Shown: positions 27,638 to 38,518 of the stretch, in pieces | Numbering within the stretch: the stretch's first letter is position 1 | Layout: every line of letters starts with the position of its first letter | DNA from: Trichoplax adhaerens | Taxonomy: Eukaryota > Placozoa > Uniplacotomia > Trichoplacea > Trichoplacidae | Length of the DNA: 64,000 nucleotides | NCBI RefSeq assembly: GCF_000150275.1 | Contig: NW_002060946.1 | Span: forward strand, 1,574,202-1,638,201 | Direction of reading: 5' to 3' | The notes under the pieces: generated by a model | What the model was told of the DNA's origin: nothing | Seen by the model: the letters and a program-made list of their open reading frames with translations, nothing else | Database searches by the model: none | Made by a program: the position numbers and the translations under genes

Positions 27638-30600
27638 TCAGATATTCTTGCCGGTAAGTGCAATTTTCACTAGTTTAGACAAAGGTTTATATTCGAGACC
27701 TCTTGTACAGAATAACCTATAGCCTCTTCTATAGTGTATCAGATTAGCTAATAGTATTTCAGATGTTTCTTTCTCGGTTGCTAGAGGAATTTTGAAGTAT
27801 CTTAGTGTTAGAGTAGTACCAATGAATAGGATAGGTGTGTTAGCAGCAGCAGTAGTCAATGATGTGAAAGACCAGGAATGAGAATGAAGCAATAGCGTTA
27901 AAAGAAATGTCAGAAATAATCCTGTAATAATCAGGAAGTTTACGACAACTGACCATAAGTTAAGGGACACTGTAGGAGCGTAATACCGTAAATAATGAAA
28001 AAGCTCTAACGGAATCCCAGAATAACGCGCACTATTGATCCTTGTAATGTCATAAAATGTTTTCACTAATCTTTCACGATGGGTGTCGATAGAGGTATTT
28101 TGTAAGTGTGCACTAATCTCTGTCAATAAATTATCTTTACCTTCACTATTAGCACACAGAATAGGATAGTTCTCATTTTCAGGTAGTGTTACCTCAATAA
28201 TTGTATTGCCATCTCTTCTATAATTTAGGACCATCTGGGACATTCCAACATTGATTTCAAATCTATGGTCTTCAACAAGACGTCGTATATAGTTTTGAAT
28301 TGTAATTTCGATTACAGTTCCTTTTAACATTTCCGGTACATCAACTTCTATAGCATTATTACTACCAACTAAGAAATCAATTATTAACTTTCCATTTTCT
28401 GCATTGAGTATCTTATCAACTTCCTGCTCCACGGCTGAGTCTAACTTCATAATAAGTAGTGGTAGTGAGTGTAATTTTTCTGTATAATCATCCAAGTAGG
28501 CAATTACGACATACAAATACGGAATAATCACAACAATAGCGACACTAAAGTAGACGGAATAAGTTATAATAAATGTTGTTACAGTAATGATAATACGAAA
28601 GAAGGCTTGAAAAATAATCCAAAATTGGAATACTGTTATAACAGAATAGCAGAAAGCTATCAAAAATAAAACTGGTGCCAGAATGCAATTCAGTACTTTC
28701 AATTTGGAGTTGATAGGGAGAAGATGATATTTTAAGCGCAATGTCAATACCTCCGTTAAAAATATCACAATGGGGATGACAGTGCTTGATTTAGTTAAAA
28801 AAAATGGTAGATAGACCAAAACTTGTATTAAATTATTGAAGAATACCACTATCTTCAATGATAATAAATTTTTCGTCAAATCCGTTATCATATTCTTAAA
28901 TTGTAAATTTGTTCGCCCAGCGCTCATTGGCGCTAAATATCTATCTTGAGGTAAAAGTCTGCTTCTATCTTGCCTTTCAGGTTGATGAAGGCAAATTAAT
29001 TGCTTTAGGTGTGTTATTATAATGATTATGGTAGCAAATAAATGTAATATACCAGCAGGCACGGTAGCAGCTGTTATAGAAGGCGGTATAGCAACACCGT
29101 AAATTTCTGGAACAATCATAAACGCTGATGGATAGATTTGCATCACCAAGGCTGCATAACCGAATGCAGTTAGCGCGAGCCATAAGATTAAATAGAAGAA
29201 GCAGTAATAGGCATGTTTCCAACATGCTCTAGTTGAGCTACCTTGAACGTAGAAGTATTCGATAGTCTCTAGCCGTAAAGTGTTCAAAATATGGATATGA
29301 ACAGAATCCATTTTAAAATTTCTAGGAAGGAATAGATCCAACCGAACATAAAATAGGAGATAAAAAGCGAATTAGCTGTTATGGTATGCGCCAAAAATAC
29401 TCTAGAACATGATTGTGAAATAACTACAGCACATATCGAAAATTATTCATTCCTACTTTTGCACTTAAATATAAAGATATGGCAGAATCAACAATTCTAT
29501 ATGATACTTGCTTAATTTGAGATGTTGTCATGATTTTAAATTCAAAACATTCAAATCTTTCCGTTGCTAAGTTAATATTTAATAGCTGTGCAGTAAAGTG
29601 AAAAAGACAGTACGGCTCTATCCTGTCGCCTCAATATTAACAGAAAGTAATACTGGACTAGCTCAATTTCGCTCCTTTCTATATTGCTTGCTTAATCTAT
29701 AACGACTACGTCATCATTTAATGATAAAAAAATAAATTTGAAATCGCTACTATTAAGAATTTTTATTCATTCCAATTAAAAGTATTTCTATTGGTAATTA
29801 AAATAGTGTCGATAAGGTAATAAGACAGACTTTAATATTTATTAGAGCTGAGGCTATTAATTATCACGTTACTGTTAGAATCATTTTCCTTTCGTTTACC
29901 TCTCCAATGTACCCATGTACATATTGAAAATTTTAACTAACAGAGCGGCACCCATTGGGATGGTAAGAAAAATAATGAGGAATTTCAGGAATGGCGCATA
30001 CCATTTCACTTCTTCAAGAAGTAGACATCGTTGAACATCTACAGGTAATCCTGGAAAATCTAAATCACAACATGAATATCGAACTTCTTCATGAGCAGTT
30101 CTTTCGGTAGCCATGAAACTTCTTCTGCATATATTACCGCAATACCTTCCGGTACAGTTGTTGGTTAATCGAGTAAAATTAATTAATGTTTTGAATAAAA
30201 TAATCGGTTTACTCGGTAGGACCGTCGCGTTTTTAAAGCATCCCTTAGTTGATTCTACCAGTTTAATTTTCATACTTGATGTAAAAACTGTGTAAATACT
30301 AAGGCCAGTGGTTATATAATAAGATGGCAAAGTAAAAATGGCCTCACCCTGATCTTGTTTTACCCACGCATAGAAAACTCCATGCTCTATGAATTGAAGG
30401 TGTTGATCCCCAATGTAAATCTTGAAAAATAGGACCTGATTCCACGATAACCTCGTTGCTTTAACAAAGTTCGCATAGGCTATGGTCTCGTTAACAACGG
30501 TAAGTTGGCAACGAGACTCAGATCTTGCAGCAATGGGCTGCAAAAATAGTGCAAAGCAGATGAGAATAAGCATCTGCCTTACGGCTATCCATTGGATAGG

Positions 30601-30669
30601 CGATCGGTGATTGCTAGAGCACTCAAATACCATAGCTGATAGCAAAGATAACGAAAACGATTTAGGCAA
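27638..30669 (-). CDS. Orphan two-exon polytopic membrane protein, copy 7 (817 aa)
   Basis: No known family is recognised. Exon 1 (30669-29900) and exon 2 (29321-27638) join in phase 2, from GGAGAG^GTAAAC to CCTAG^AAATTT, giving 818 codons with the stop. The donor is GTAAAC rather than the GTAAGT of its relatives. The signal peptide probably starts at an internal Met (MLILICFALF, about residue 33), so the first 32 residues may not be used. The ectodomain has eight cysteines: SRCQL, GCFK, NNCTGRYCGNICRRS, YSCC, QRCLL. It lacks the first cysteine of the family and the one that precedes KRH in copies 1 and 6. Exon 2 holds about seven hydrophobic segments, the soluble domain (VDVPEMLKG, VEVTLPENENYP-type blocks), YSGIPLELFHYLRYYAPTVS and the tail LIHYRRGYRLFCTRGLEY. 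The intron is 578 bases. Function is unknown. Confidence 0.85.
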
Positions 30670-31979
30670 ATAATATAATCAAGAAATTACACCAGCTTAA
30701 ATACTTCCCATTAAAAAGCTTGAATACTATTTGTGCTGCCATTCATTCGTACAATCATATTTTCTATCGACTCTGAACTTATCATTGATGCCTGAATGTG
30801 ATTTGTTTGACATCCATCAGTACCATCGGTTTCTATTGAATCGTTATTTTGAATTCAAACATAGTATAACAAAGCTGAAATATAATATGATAGAATTATT
30901 CCTCATGAACTTATAAAGAATTTAATACAGTGATTTAAATTTAGAGATTAGAATGGGTGACATTAGGGAGCCAATCTTAAATTCAATATGCAGACAATTA
31001 TGGTACATTGAATACGAATAAGCATTTGTTTAGTCTTGATTCCCTTTCCGTGCTATTCATCTCCCATTGCTATCAGTAAAGCAACTAATCAATCTATTAC
31101 TCAATTGATAATATCTTGAATATTAAGTGTCGTACGGTAAATAAAATGAATGTTGTCAGATTGATAGTTATAGTCTATCAAAAGATATTATGCGAGTATT
31201 ATTTAAGTTAAGAGTCCTATTTTTTTATGTTCAACGAGAATTTGATTCATAAATTGTTTCCAACAGATTGTAAAACTTTTGTTTAATAATTCTATGGTAC
31301 GGCTTTGGCCATAATAGTATAAGTTCGTATGAAACAAATGCTGTAATAGATGACTGCTGTTTTTTTGCCTTAAACTATCAAACACTTGCTTACCTGAAAT
31401 CTGAACTAATCTCTAGTTTAACCACTTCAATGAGTCCGTTAATTGCCCGAACTAATACATAAACATAAATTGACATTGTTTCAATCTTTCCTGAAATCAT
31501 AATAGATAAAGTGGATATCCATAAATTTTAAAGTACCTTGTGAAACCATGTTACAGTTAATAAAGAAAAGTCATTTCTGAATATTATCACTACGTGGTAT
31601 ACTAATCGACCGCTAGGCATATCTTAGGTTAAATTATAAATTATCCAATGAATTACAAGCACGTTATGAATTAAAGAAAATTCTTAACTAATAAGCACTA
31701 GAATACAACTCGATTACTTAACGGAAACAAATAAAGAGATTTTGAATACAAATATATGAAATTATGATTGCAAATACGACAATTACATTTCTATCTTTCT
31801 TAAAACTCAAAGATTGTGCTTCAGTGGTTGGTAGATTGTTATTATCATTAATGATAACGACAAGACATCGATTGATTATTCATTAGGTTGTTCAGAATTT
31901 GCTCGCTGAGCCTTTCATTGTCTATAAACCTGTATAAGTTATATACTGTCTGGGTTTGGGGTAAAATTTAAGCGGTTAA
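30670..31979. other. Intergenic, no gene recognised
   Basis: Short frames only. No coding similarity or repeat was seen between copy 7 and the relic at 32 kb. Confidence 0.4.
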
Positions 31980-32350
31980 AATAAGCTGCTTGTGTCATTT
32001 GAGATACAGGTTTGAAGTTAATTCCGACTGTACAAAATAACCGATATCCTTGTGCTTATCGAATCAAGCTATTTAATATCACTTTCTTGGTAGTCTTATC
32101 GTCCACTTAGGTTATTTTTAAATATTTTAACGATAGCGAAGTGACAACGTAAAAGATCGGTGATAGCCGATAGTAGCGCTTAAAGATTCGATTTTCCAAG
32201 AATTAGAATGGAGTGCGATGGTAAGAACCACAATGATAAATAATTCGTTCGCAATAATAAGGTTAAACTTTATTTCCCAAAGATTGAGAAAAACCATGGA
32301 GCATAATATCTTACGTAAGAATATAACTCATTCCTTTGTCGAAAGTTAGA
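31980..32350 (-). pseudogene. Orphan membrane-protein family, C-terminal relic (copy 8)
   Basis: The minus strand carries a decayed version of the last two helices and tail. The plus-strand phrases tgtacaaaataaccgatatcc (tail RRGYR...FC), atttttaaatattttaacgata (LKYLK) and ttcccaaagattgagaaa (SLNLW) occur in the family order. Multiple stops and a small deletion break the frame. No exon 1 or upstream exon 2 similarity was found to its right, so this is another 5'-truncated copy, at the far end of the array. Confidence 0.65.
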
Positions 32351-33304
32351 TCATGAGCTTATTCGATAATAATTCATTTTATCGATACTCAGCTATCGTA
32401 GGAGTATAATTTTCATCTTTGACGATAGTATTGTATGTGTATTGCAGCGAAATAACGAATTTCAAACATAATGTCTCTTCGTCGTCAAAAAATTTTTCTC
32501 GATGTATTTCTTCTGCCTATGAACAAGACAGCTATTGCTCTTGATTTATTCTAGCTGCTCTGCTAATGTCAAGAGACTAAACATGCATATTTTACTCAAA
32601 TTTATAAACATCGCGGTAAATTCACGTTTGCCTTACGCCTAATGGCTTTATTTATATAACATATTATCCTTATAAGAATTTCTTTCACGACAAGAAAATT
32701 CTTACAAGCATGAAAAGAATTATTATCCATAAGTACACAACCGGACAATTGGATCGCATTTTCAACAAATATATATATAAAATGTAGCTCTTACCAACGT
32801 TTTACAGCTTGTTTGATAATTTAAAAGTATTTGATCTGTAAAAATGTAGTAACCATTTTCATATCTTTGTCATATGAATTTGTCACAACGAGATGTGTAG
32901 AACCGAAGTGATTTGTAAAGATTATACTTTATAATAATAATAGCTTGCGTTTCTAAGTATAATACCTAATGCTGTTAAACATCACAAGATTATGCTTATT
33001 CGACAGAAAGTGCCTCTTAAAGCCATACATGCACGTAATGTATTTCGGTATTACATATAATGGTCACAACTGATGGTTTCTAGGACGGTGTTTTTGTTAA
33101 AATATTATCATTACATTGCATTAATCTCTTAAGTAGAGAGCTCTCATACACAAGTGTACTTAATTCAAAGCAAAAGAGTTCTTGTGATAACAACAGAAGC
33201 GAAAATCTTGATATCACTTAAATATTGCAAAATAAGGTAGTCGATTTTTGTAGAATGCAATAAGCCGTATAAGTTTTCTTCATTTCTCGGACTATTAACA
33301 AAAG

Positions 33305-34060
33305 CTAATTGTTACCGTCTGAGGAATACGAGCTCTGTAAGATCTCTTCTGTAACATCCTTATTGCCTTGTTTTGGATCCGTAATTCTTATAATCTTCTT
33401 TTTACGTACTGGAGGATTTTTTTCCTTTACAATGTTGTTCATGATAGGGGCTGATTGTAAGCGCTGCTGTTGTTGTTGCTGTTGTGGTTGTGAGACCATG
33501 TTGGAAGGATTGATAGGATTGGAATTAGCTGCATAAGAAGGCCCAAGCCCATTCCTGATTGCTTCGGTGTACTGACCATTAACCGGCATCATAGCAATGC
33601 GAGTGTTAGCGTTTATAACTGGTCGGTAGATCTGTGGTCTTGGAACCGTTGTCAAATAACCATAAGCTGAAGGAGAAGTTGCACCAGTTGCATGGTGCAT
33701 TGGCCGATGAGCAACAGGAGTAGCTACTACTGGTGCACTACCGATAGTAGCTGGCATATAACGCGGGCGTATCATCACACTAGTCGGAGGAAGAAGGCGA
33801 TGAGCTTGTGATTTAGCATATACATTATTTCCGCTAGGGTTAGCATATGCTAAGAATCGATCTCCTTCGTTAACACGCAAGCCATGTTCACGTCGTTGTA
33901 GCACTGGAAGGATAACGGCATTATTCATTGGTGGAGGTAATGGTGGCGGCGGTGGACGTGGTTGTGGCCTCATGATCGGCTGCCCAACAATTTGTACCGA
34001 TTCTTGAGGTAGAGGCGACAACGCGTAACTATATGCGTAATGCGGCTTGCTAGTAGCCAT
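33305..34060 (-). CDS. eIF4G N-terminal-like protein (MIF4G part absent)
   Basis: The frame has 251 codons, intronless as read. It is low-complexity, with a proline-rich tract near residues 32-45, a Gln run near 198, and scattered His/Pro/Ser. Residues 220-241 contain the basic-hydrophobic block KKIIRITDPKQGNKDVTEEI. Animal eIF4G1/eIF4G3 carry a very similar block (IRIRDPNQGGKDITEEI) in the N-terminal region upstream of the eIF4E site. In full-length eIF4G the eIF4E site, MIF4G domain and HEAT domains follow. Here the frame ends ten residues later, and everything downstream on this strand is other genes. A possible donor GACG^GTAACA at the end leaves open a further exon. It could be a truncated duplicate of eIF4G, a short regulatory isoform gene, or the first exon of a rearranged gene. 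The motif assignment is firm; whether the gene is functional is not known. Confidence 0.65.
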   Translation of the reverse strand: MATSKPHYAYSYALSPLPQESVQIVGQPIMRPQPRPPPPPLPPPMNNAVILPVLQRREHGLRVNEGDRFLAYANPSGNNVYAKSQAHRLLPPTSVMIRPRYMPATIGSAPVVATPVAHRPMHHATGATSPSAYGYLTTVPRPQIYRPVINANTRIAMMPVNGQYTEAIRNGLGPSYAANSNPINPSNMVSQPQQQQQQQRLQSAPIMNNIVKEKNPPVRKKKIIRITDPKQGNKDVTEEILQSSYSSDGNN

Positions 34061-34429
34061 ACTTGCTACCTAATGTCTTCATATGCTATAGAAAGTTAAA
34101 CTTGATTGTCATAAAGTATTAAAGCGCTTCCGCTTCCAACTTTTACAGCAACTCCAGTAGCGGACTAACGCCAGCACTATCTGAGATAGCTGCCTGCTAA
34201 GAAATTACATCAGGAAAACGGTAATGAATATAAAATTTCGAACTTTAATTAAAAGCCGTACATCATATAAGTATTATTGGATATACCAATATATGCATAA
34301 AATTTGTTTTACGCGACATCATACGGTATAGTTATCCTATTGCATTATTTACCAACTAAAACAGAGGTTTACTGCAAGTCGTTCTATTTAATCATCGACA
34401 CTTGAAGATTCATTTAGGATGTCAAAAAG

Positions 34430-34890
34430 AATTGTTGCAAGTTTTCCTATTATGGAAGGGTAATTTGCAATGTAAGATTTGCTATGAGTTTATCCTTCAT
34501 AGACATTGAAGGGTAATTTACAATGGCAGAAAGATTTGCTACTAATCCTTTAACTATCGTCATTAAAAGGGGTAACTTACATTCTAATAGAACGTAAGAA
34601 TGGCTTTGATGGTCTTTTCTATTATGGACATTGAAGGGAAGTTAGCATAGAAAAAGATTTGCTACTAGTCCTTCTATTATCGATATTAAAGGGTGTTTTA
34701 GAATGGTTAAAGGATTTGCTACTAGTCCTTTCATTATTGATATTGAAGAGTAATTTATAATGGAATGTAAGAAAGACTGTGAAGATCTTTCTATTACCGA
34801 CATTGGAAGGTAATTTAAATGTAATCTAAGAAAGATTTTGATGGTCTTTCCATTATCGACATTGAAGAATAATACAATTAGAATGTAATA
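34430..34890. repeat. Degenerate tandem repeat, about 8 copies of a ~58-bp unit
   Basis: The unit carries GAAGGGTAATTTA, then ATGTAAGAAAGATTTG, then CTA.TCCTT.CATTAT.GACATT. Unit marks lie at about 34455, 34508, 34565, 34633, 34688, 34744, 34805 and 34864, so spacing is 53-68 bases. Short minus-strand frames across it are products of the repeat. Confidence 0.8.
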
Positions 34891-35929
34891 GTATTCTGGT
34901 ATAGCATTATTCCGTTCCCAAATCCTCATTTAAAGATGAGCTTTATATTACATCGGTGTGGATAAGAAATTATAGTATGAACAACAATGACCAGGATAAA
35001 CTAATTATTTCAAGCAGGAAATATGACGAGATACTTAAACTACAATAGCGATTCGATAAAGTGTAATGCATCAAATGCGGCAATTAGCGACAACATGAAA
35101 AGATTTTGTATGTCAGCATACGTTGAATAACTACAAACTACTGTACTACATTTCAATATTGTAAACTATTTGATGGTCAAATAAACTGTCTAGAAAATTT
35201 GATCCATAATATTGATCAGACTATTCCTTAATCAAGACTATCAAACTGCTTCTTTCCTTATATATATATATGTGCTATTTAAATAAGCTACAGCAAATTA
35301 GAGCGTGAATGATTCCCTATATAATAGTCGTTACTGCAATCTGAACAATCTTCGATAGAAATTGGAAACGATACTCAGAAAATCAATCTCTACCAGTTAA
35401 AGGTAAGTTGTAGTCATCATAGTTTTTTACCTTAAGGTTGGACTTTACACTGCTGTACAAGTACTCCCTACACTGTTAGATTGCACTATAAACTACCAGA
35501 AACTAATTATAGTGTAGAAACCAAGAAACTTATACTGACAGCTAAAAAGTGGTATACAGAGAAGTGAGACGTACAGACTAAAAGTTAAATTAATGTCATA
35601 GTACTTGTTAGTCATTCCTACTGTGCTCTTTCTTGACTACAATCAGGGACTACTCGAAAGAAGAGAAAGGGAGACAGGACACGATCGTTGACGATATGGA
35701 GGCCGATTTTTTTGCTAGTTATTTCAACTATACTGACCATCGGTAATTATGGGCTATACTGTACACGACAGGCTGTAAATTAGCTGCCAAGTTGGTTTAA
35801 ATGACAGCAAGCCGTTCCTGTTATAATGTGTGGAGACTATGACGATTAGTAACATACAATAATTAGCCACAGACGGCAATTATTTATTTTTACCGCAAAA
35901 CCATGGTGTAGTTTGTCAAGGATAAAGAA
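34891..35929. other. Intergenic, no gene recognised
   Basis: No exon or repeat was recognised here. It is the 5' flank of the eIF4G-like frame and its minisatellite. Confidence 0.4.
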
Positions 35930-36418
35930 TAAGAATATACTCGTATACTCCTAGCTTTAGCCGTGGACCAGTGCCGGTAGTTGAGCACAAGTCTTGCAAT
36001 AGTACGGTATCCCACTAGCTTGTCATTTAGTTAGGCAGAAGGGTGATTAAATAAAACTTGAGTAGTGAAATAAAATAATAAGAATATACTCGTATACTCC
36101 TAGCTTTAGCCGTGGACCAGTGCCGGTAGTTGAGCACAAGTCTTGCAATAGTACGGTATCCCACTAGCTTGTCATTTAGTTAGGCAGAAGGGTGATTAAA
36201 TAAAACTTGAGTAGTGAAATAAAATAATAAGAATATACTCGTATACTCCTAGCCTTTGCCGTGGACCAGTGCCGGTAGTTGAGCACAAGTCTTGCAATAG
36301 TACGGCATCCACTACTAGCTTGTAATTTAATTAGAAATGCTAATGGTACAGTCCTATACTGCAAGTAATTTAGGCTAGGCAGGAGAGTGATTCAATTCGT
36401 AAAACTTTGAGTAGTGTC
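35930..36418. repeat. 149-bp tandem repeat, about three copies
   Basis: The unit starts aagaatatactcgtatactc at 35931, 36080 and 36229. The first two copies are almost identical, with one or two visible differences. The third diverges after about 36305, with a short insertion before the aggcag.agggtgatt tail at about 36375. The near identity of the first two copies suggests recent expansion or exchange. Confidence 0.92.
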
Positions 36419-38365
36419 ACATGGTACGAGCTAGCTAATTTCAATATTGAATGATTTGAATCTAAAGTACGGAGAATAGGCGTGAAATCATTGGAAAAAT
36501 CAATGATAAATTTCCAATCTTTGCAAATGATCGCGATACGTTATCGTATCGATTTTTACTATAGATCGCTTCAGAACTTGCCAATTTTCGATCCTACTAT
36601 CAGTTCAATTCAATCATTTTGTCTATAAGATATTATCTAACGTAGTAAAATACTACAGCTGAGTCGGCAATCGCTAATCATATATCCAAGTCATTGTAAA
36701 AGTTGCATAAATCGGCAAGATATCGACGATTTTAAAACGAAAAACGACCGAACGTATGAAAATGGATTATCGATCATGCCTAATAATACTGGTATACTGT
36801 AGAAGCTTCAGAAAAAAAAAGCAGCAGCTTGCCTACTACAGTAGCATAGTAAGTTGTAGAGAACCGTAGTATCATCGGCCACAGATGGAGAAAAGATCCA
36901 ATGTAGTTGAACGTTTTATATCCTATCTCGTAGTGCGCGTATTGATATCGAAATGGTCAATTCTACTTTCAAACTCTCCTTCTAAAATGACATGAACTCA
37001 CGACACTATTCTATGGATGAGAAAGGAAGCGAGAATGAACCAATCCAAGTAATAGGACAATTTCATTAGCATACGTATTTTAAAAATTAAAAAGAGATGT
37101 ATAGTATTCACCTCCAAGACACGCTATCAAATTAAACCTGGAGCTATTTGAAAAGCCTAAAAGTTAACGATGTTTTGGACAATGTTCGAAAAGTAAACTT
37201 TCGCGACGACAATTGAAATAATAATACGTAAGATCATCAACGTATTGTAAACTAATCATAATGCGGGTGTTAAAGGAAATAGTAGCATGGAAGAAAGAGA
37301 GGCTTTGATGTCTTTTGTAACTCTTTGGCTTTGAATAATCTGCTCTAATTTGGACACAATGCAAAACGTAATCGTTAATTAGCCGTTTGCTTAATATATT
37401 AACCAAAAACAATGGCTAAAAAGCATCATTCCTGCGTGATTTAGAAAAGTGAAAAAAGCAAACAAACGCAATAGGTACTGATACTTTCGCTCAACTATTC
37501 AAATAGTGTAAGCACCCAATATTAGCTATTTCAATGATGTACTGCAGTAGGAGAAAAGTCTATTCATTTTATTTAAGAAGGATTATTCATCACTCATACA
37601 GTCTTTCATAACCTACAAACTACAGTATGTCTTCGTCTTATCCCAGCATTTAATAAACATAGAAGACCACTATAATTTTTCATGTATTTACGTTATGATC
37701 AAGCACTCCTTCACTTGATGTGTTCGCTGCATGGATGACATTATTACTATTAACTTGCAAAGCATTATTTTAACGTTTATCCCTAGTCAAGTGCATTGCT
37801 GTGAAAAACTTTTACTGAGACATTATTTCAACACGTGTACATTATCATAAATTAACGTAACAGAGATGTATTTACGTACTATAGGAGTATCGATCATCAG
37901 CGATTTCTCGATGAAAATCAATTTTATAAAAAATGAGAAAAAGAAGGAACGGAAACGAACTTACAGTACTGTACAAACAATGTAGAAGCTGATAGTTTTT
38001 GACTGTATTATAAAATTGAATTTTTATCGAAAAATTCCTGATATTAACGTGATTTTAATACTATATTAATAAGAAAAAAGAGAAGCAAGACAACGTAGTG
38101 AGTGTTAAGCAGCTTCTCAAGTCATGCTGGAATTTCTTATCGGTATAAACTTGGATAGTGTGCTAGCTGATCATAAGCGCACATCGTCATCAACTAGCTA
38201 ATACTGGAAAATGATTGTCAAAGTGATTCCGATATGATAACATGACAAGGCCAGAACATGATTCAAGGTGTAATAAAATACTTCTTGATGCATATCACAA
38301 ACATACGACAAGAGATGAAAGAAATTGATATGTGTGCATTTTATCCTTTGCTATTTTTTTTACAG
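36419..38365. other. Intergenic, no gene recognised
   Basis: Somewhat richer in GC than the left part of the window. No recognisable exon was found. Confidence 0.35.
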
Positions 38366-38518
38366 TCGAGTTATTCTATCTTTGTCAACTATAAGTGAAG
38401 AGAAAACTGTTACAGCATTGATCCTTGCTGTTTCATTTCTTACATTGCAAATGCATAGTTGTGCGGATGAAAGTTTCAATGGATTGGATTTTAATTTCAA
38501 ACGTTGTAACAACGAGCA
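38366..38518 (+). CDS. Possible isolated coding exon (secretory-type peptide)
   Basis: The exon is bounded by a strong acceptor (CTATTTTTTTTACAG) and a consensus donor (GAGCA^GTAAGTGG). It is open in one frame for 50 codons, phase 2 at both ends. The encoded stretch includes the hydrophobic TALILAVSFLTLQMHSC followed by a polar, Cys-containing segment (ADESFNGLDF, FKRCNNE), like a signal peptide and the start of a secreted protein. No partner exons were found on either side, and the family is not recognised. It may be chance. Confidence 0.25.

Noticed and set aside
33309-33536. Plus-strand frame with a poly-Cys run
   Set aside because: It is the antisense shadow of the Gln-rich eIF4G-like coding sequence.
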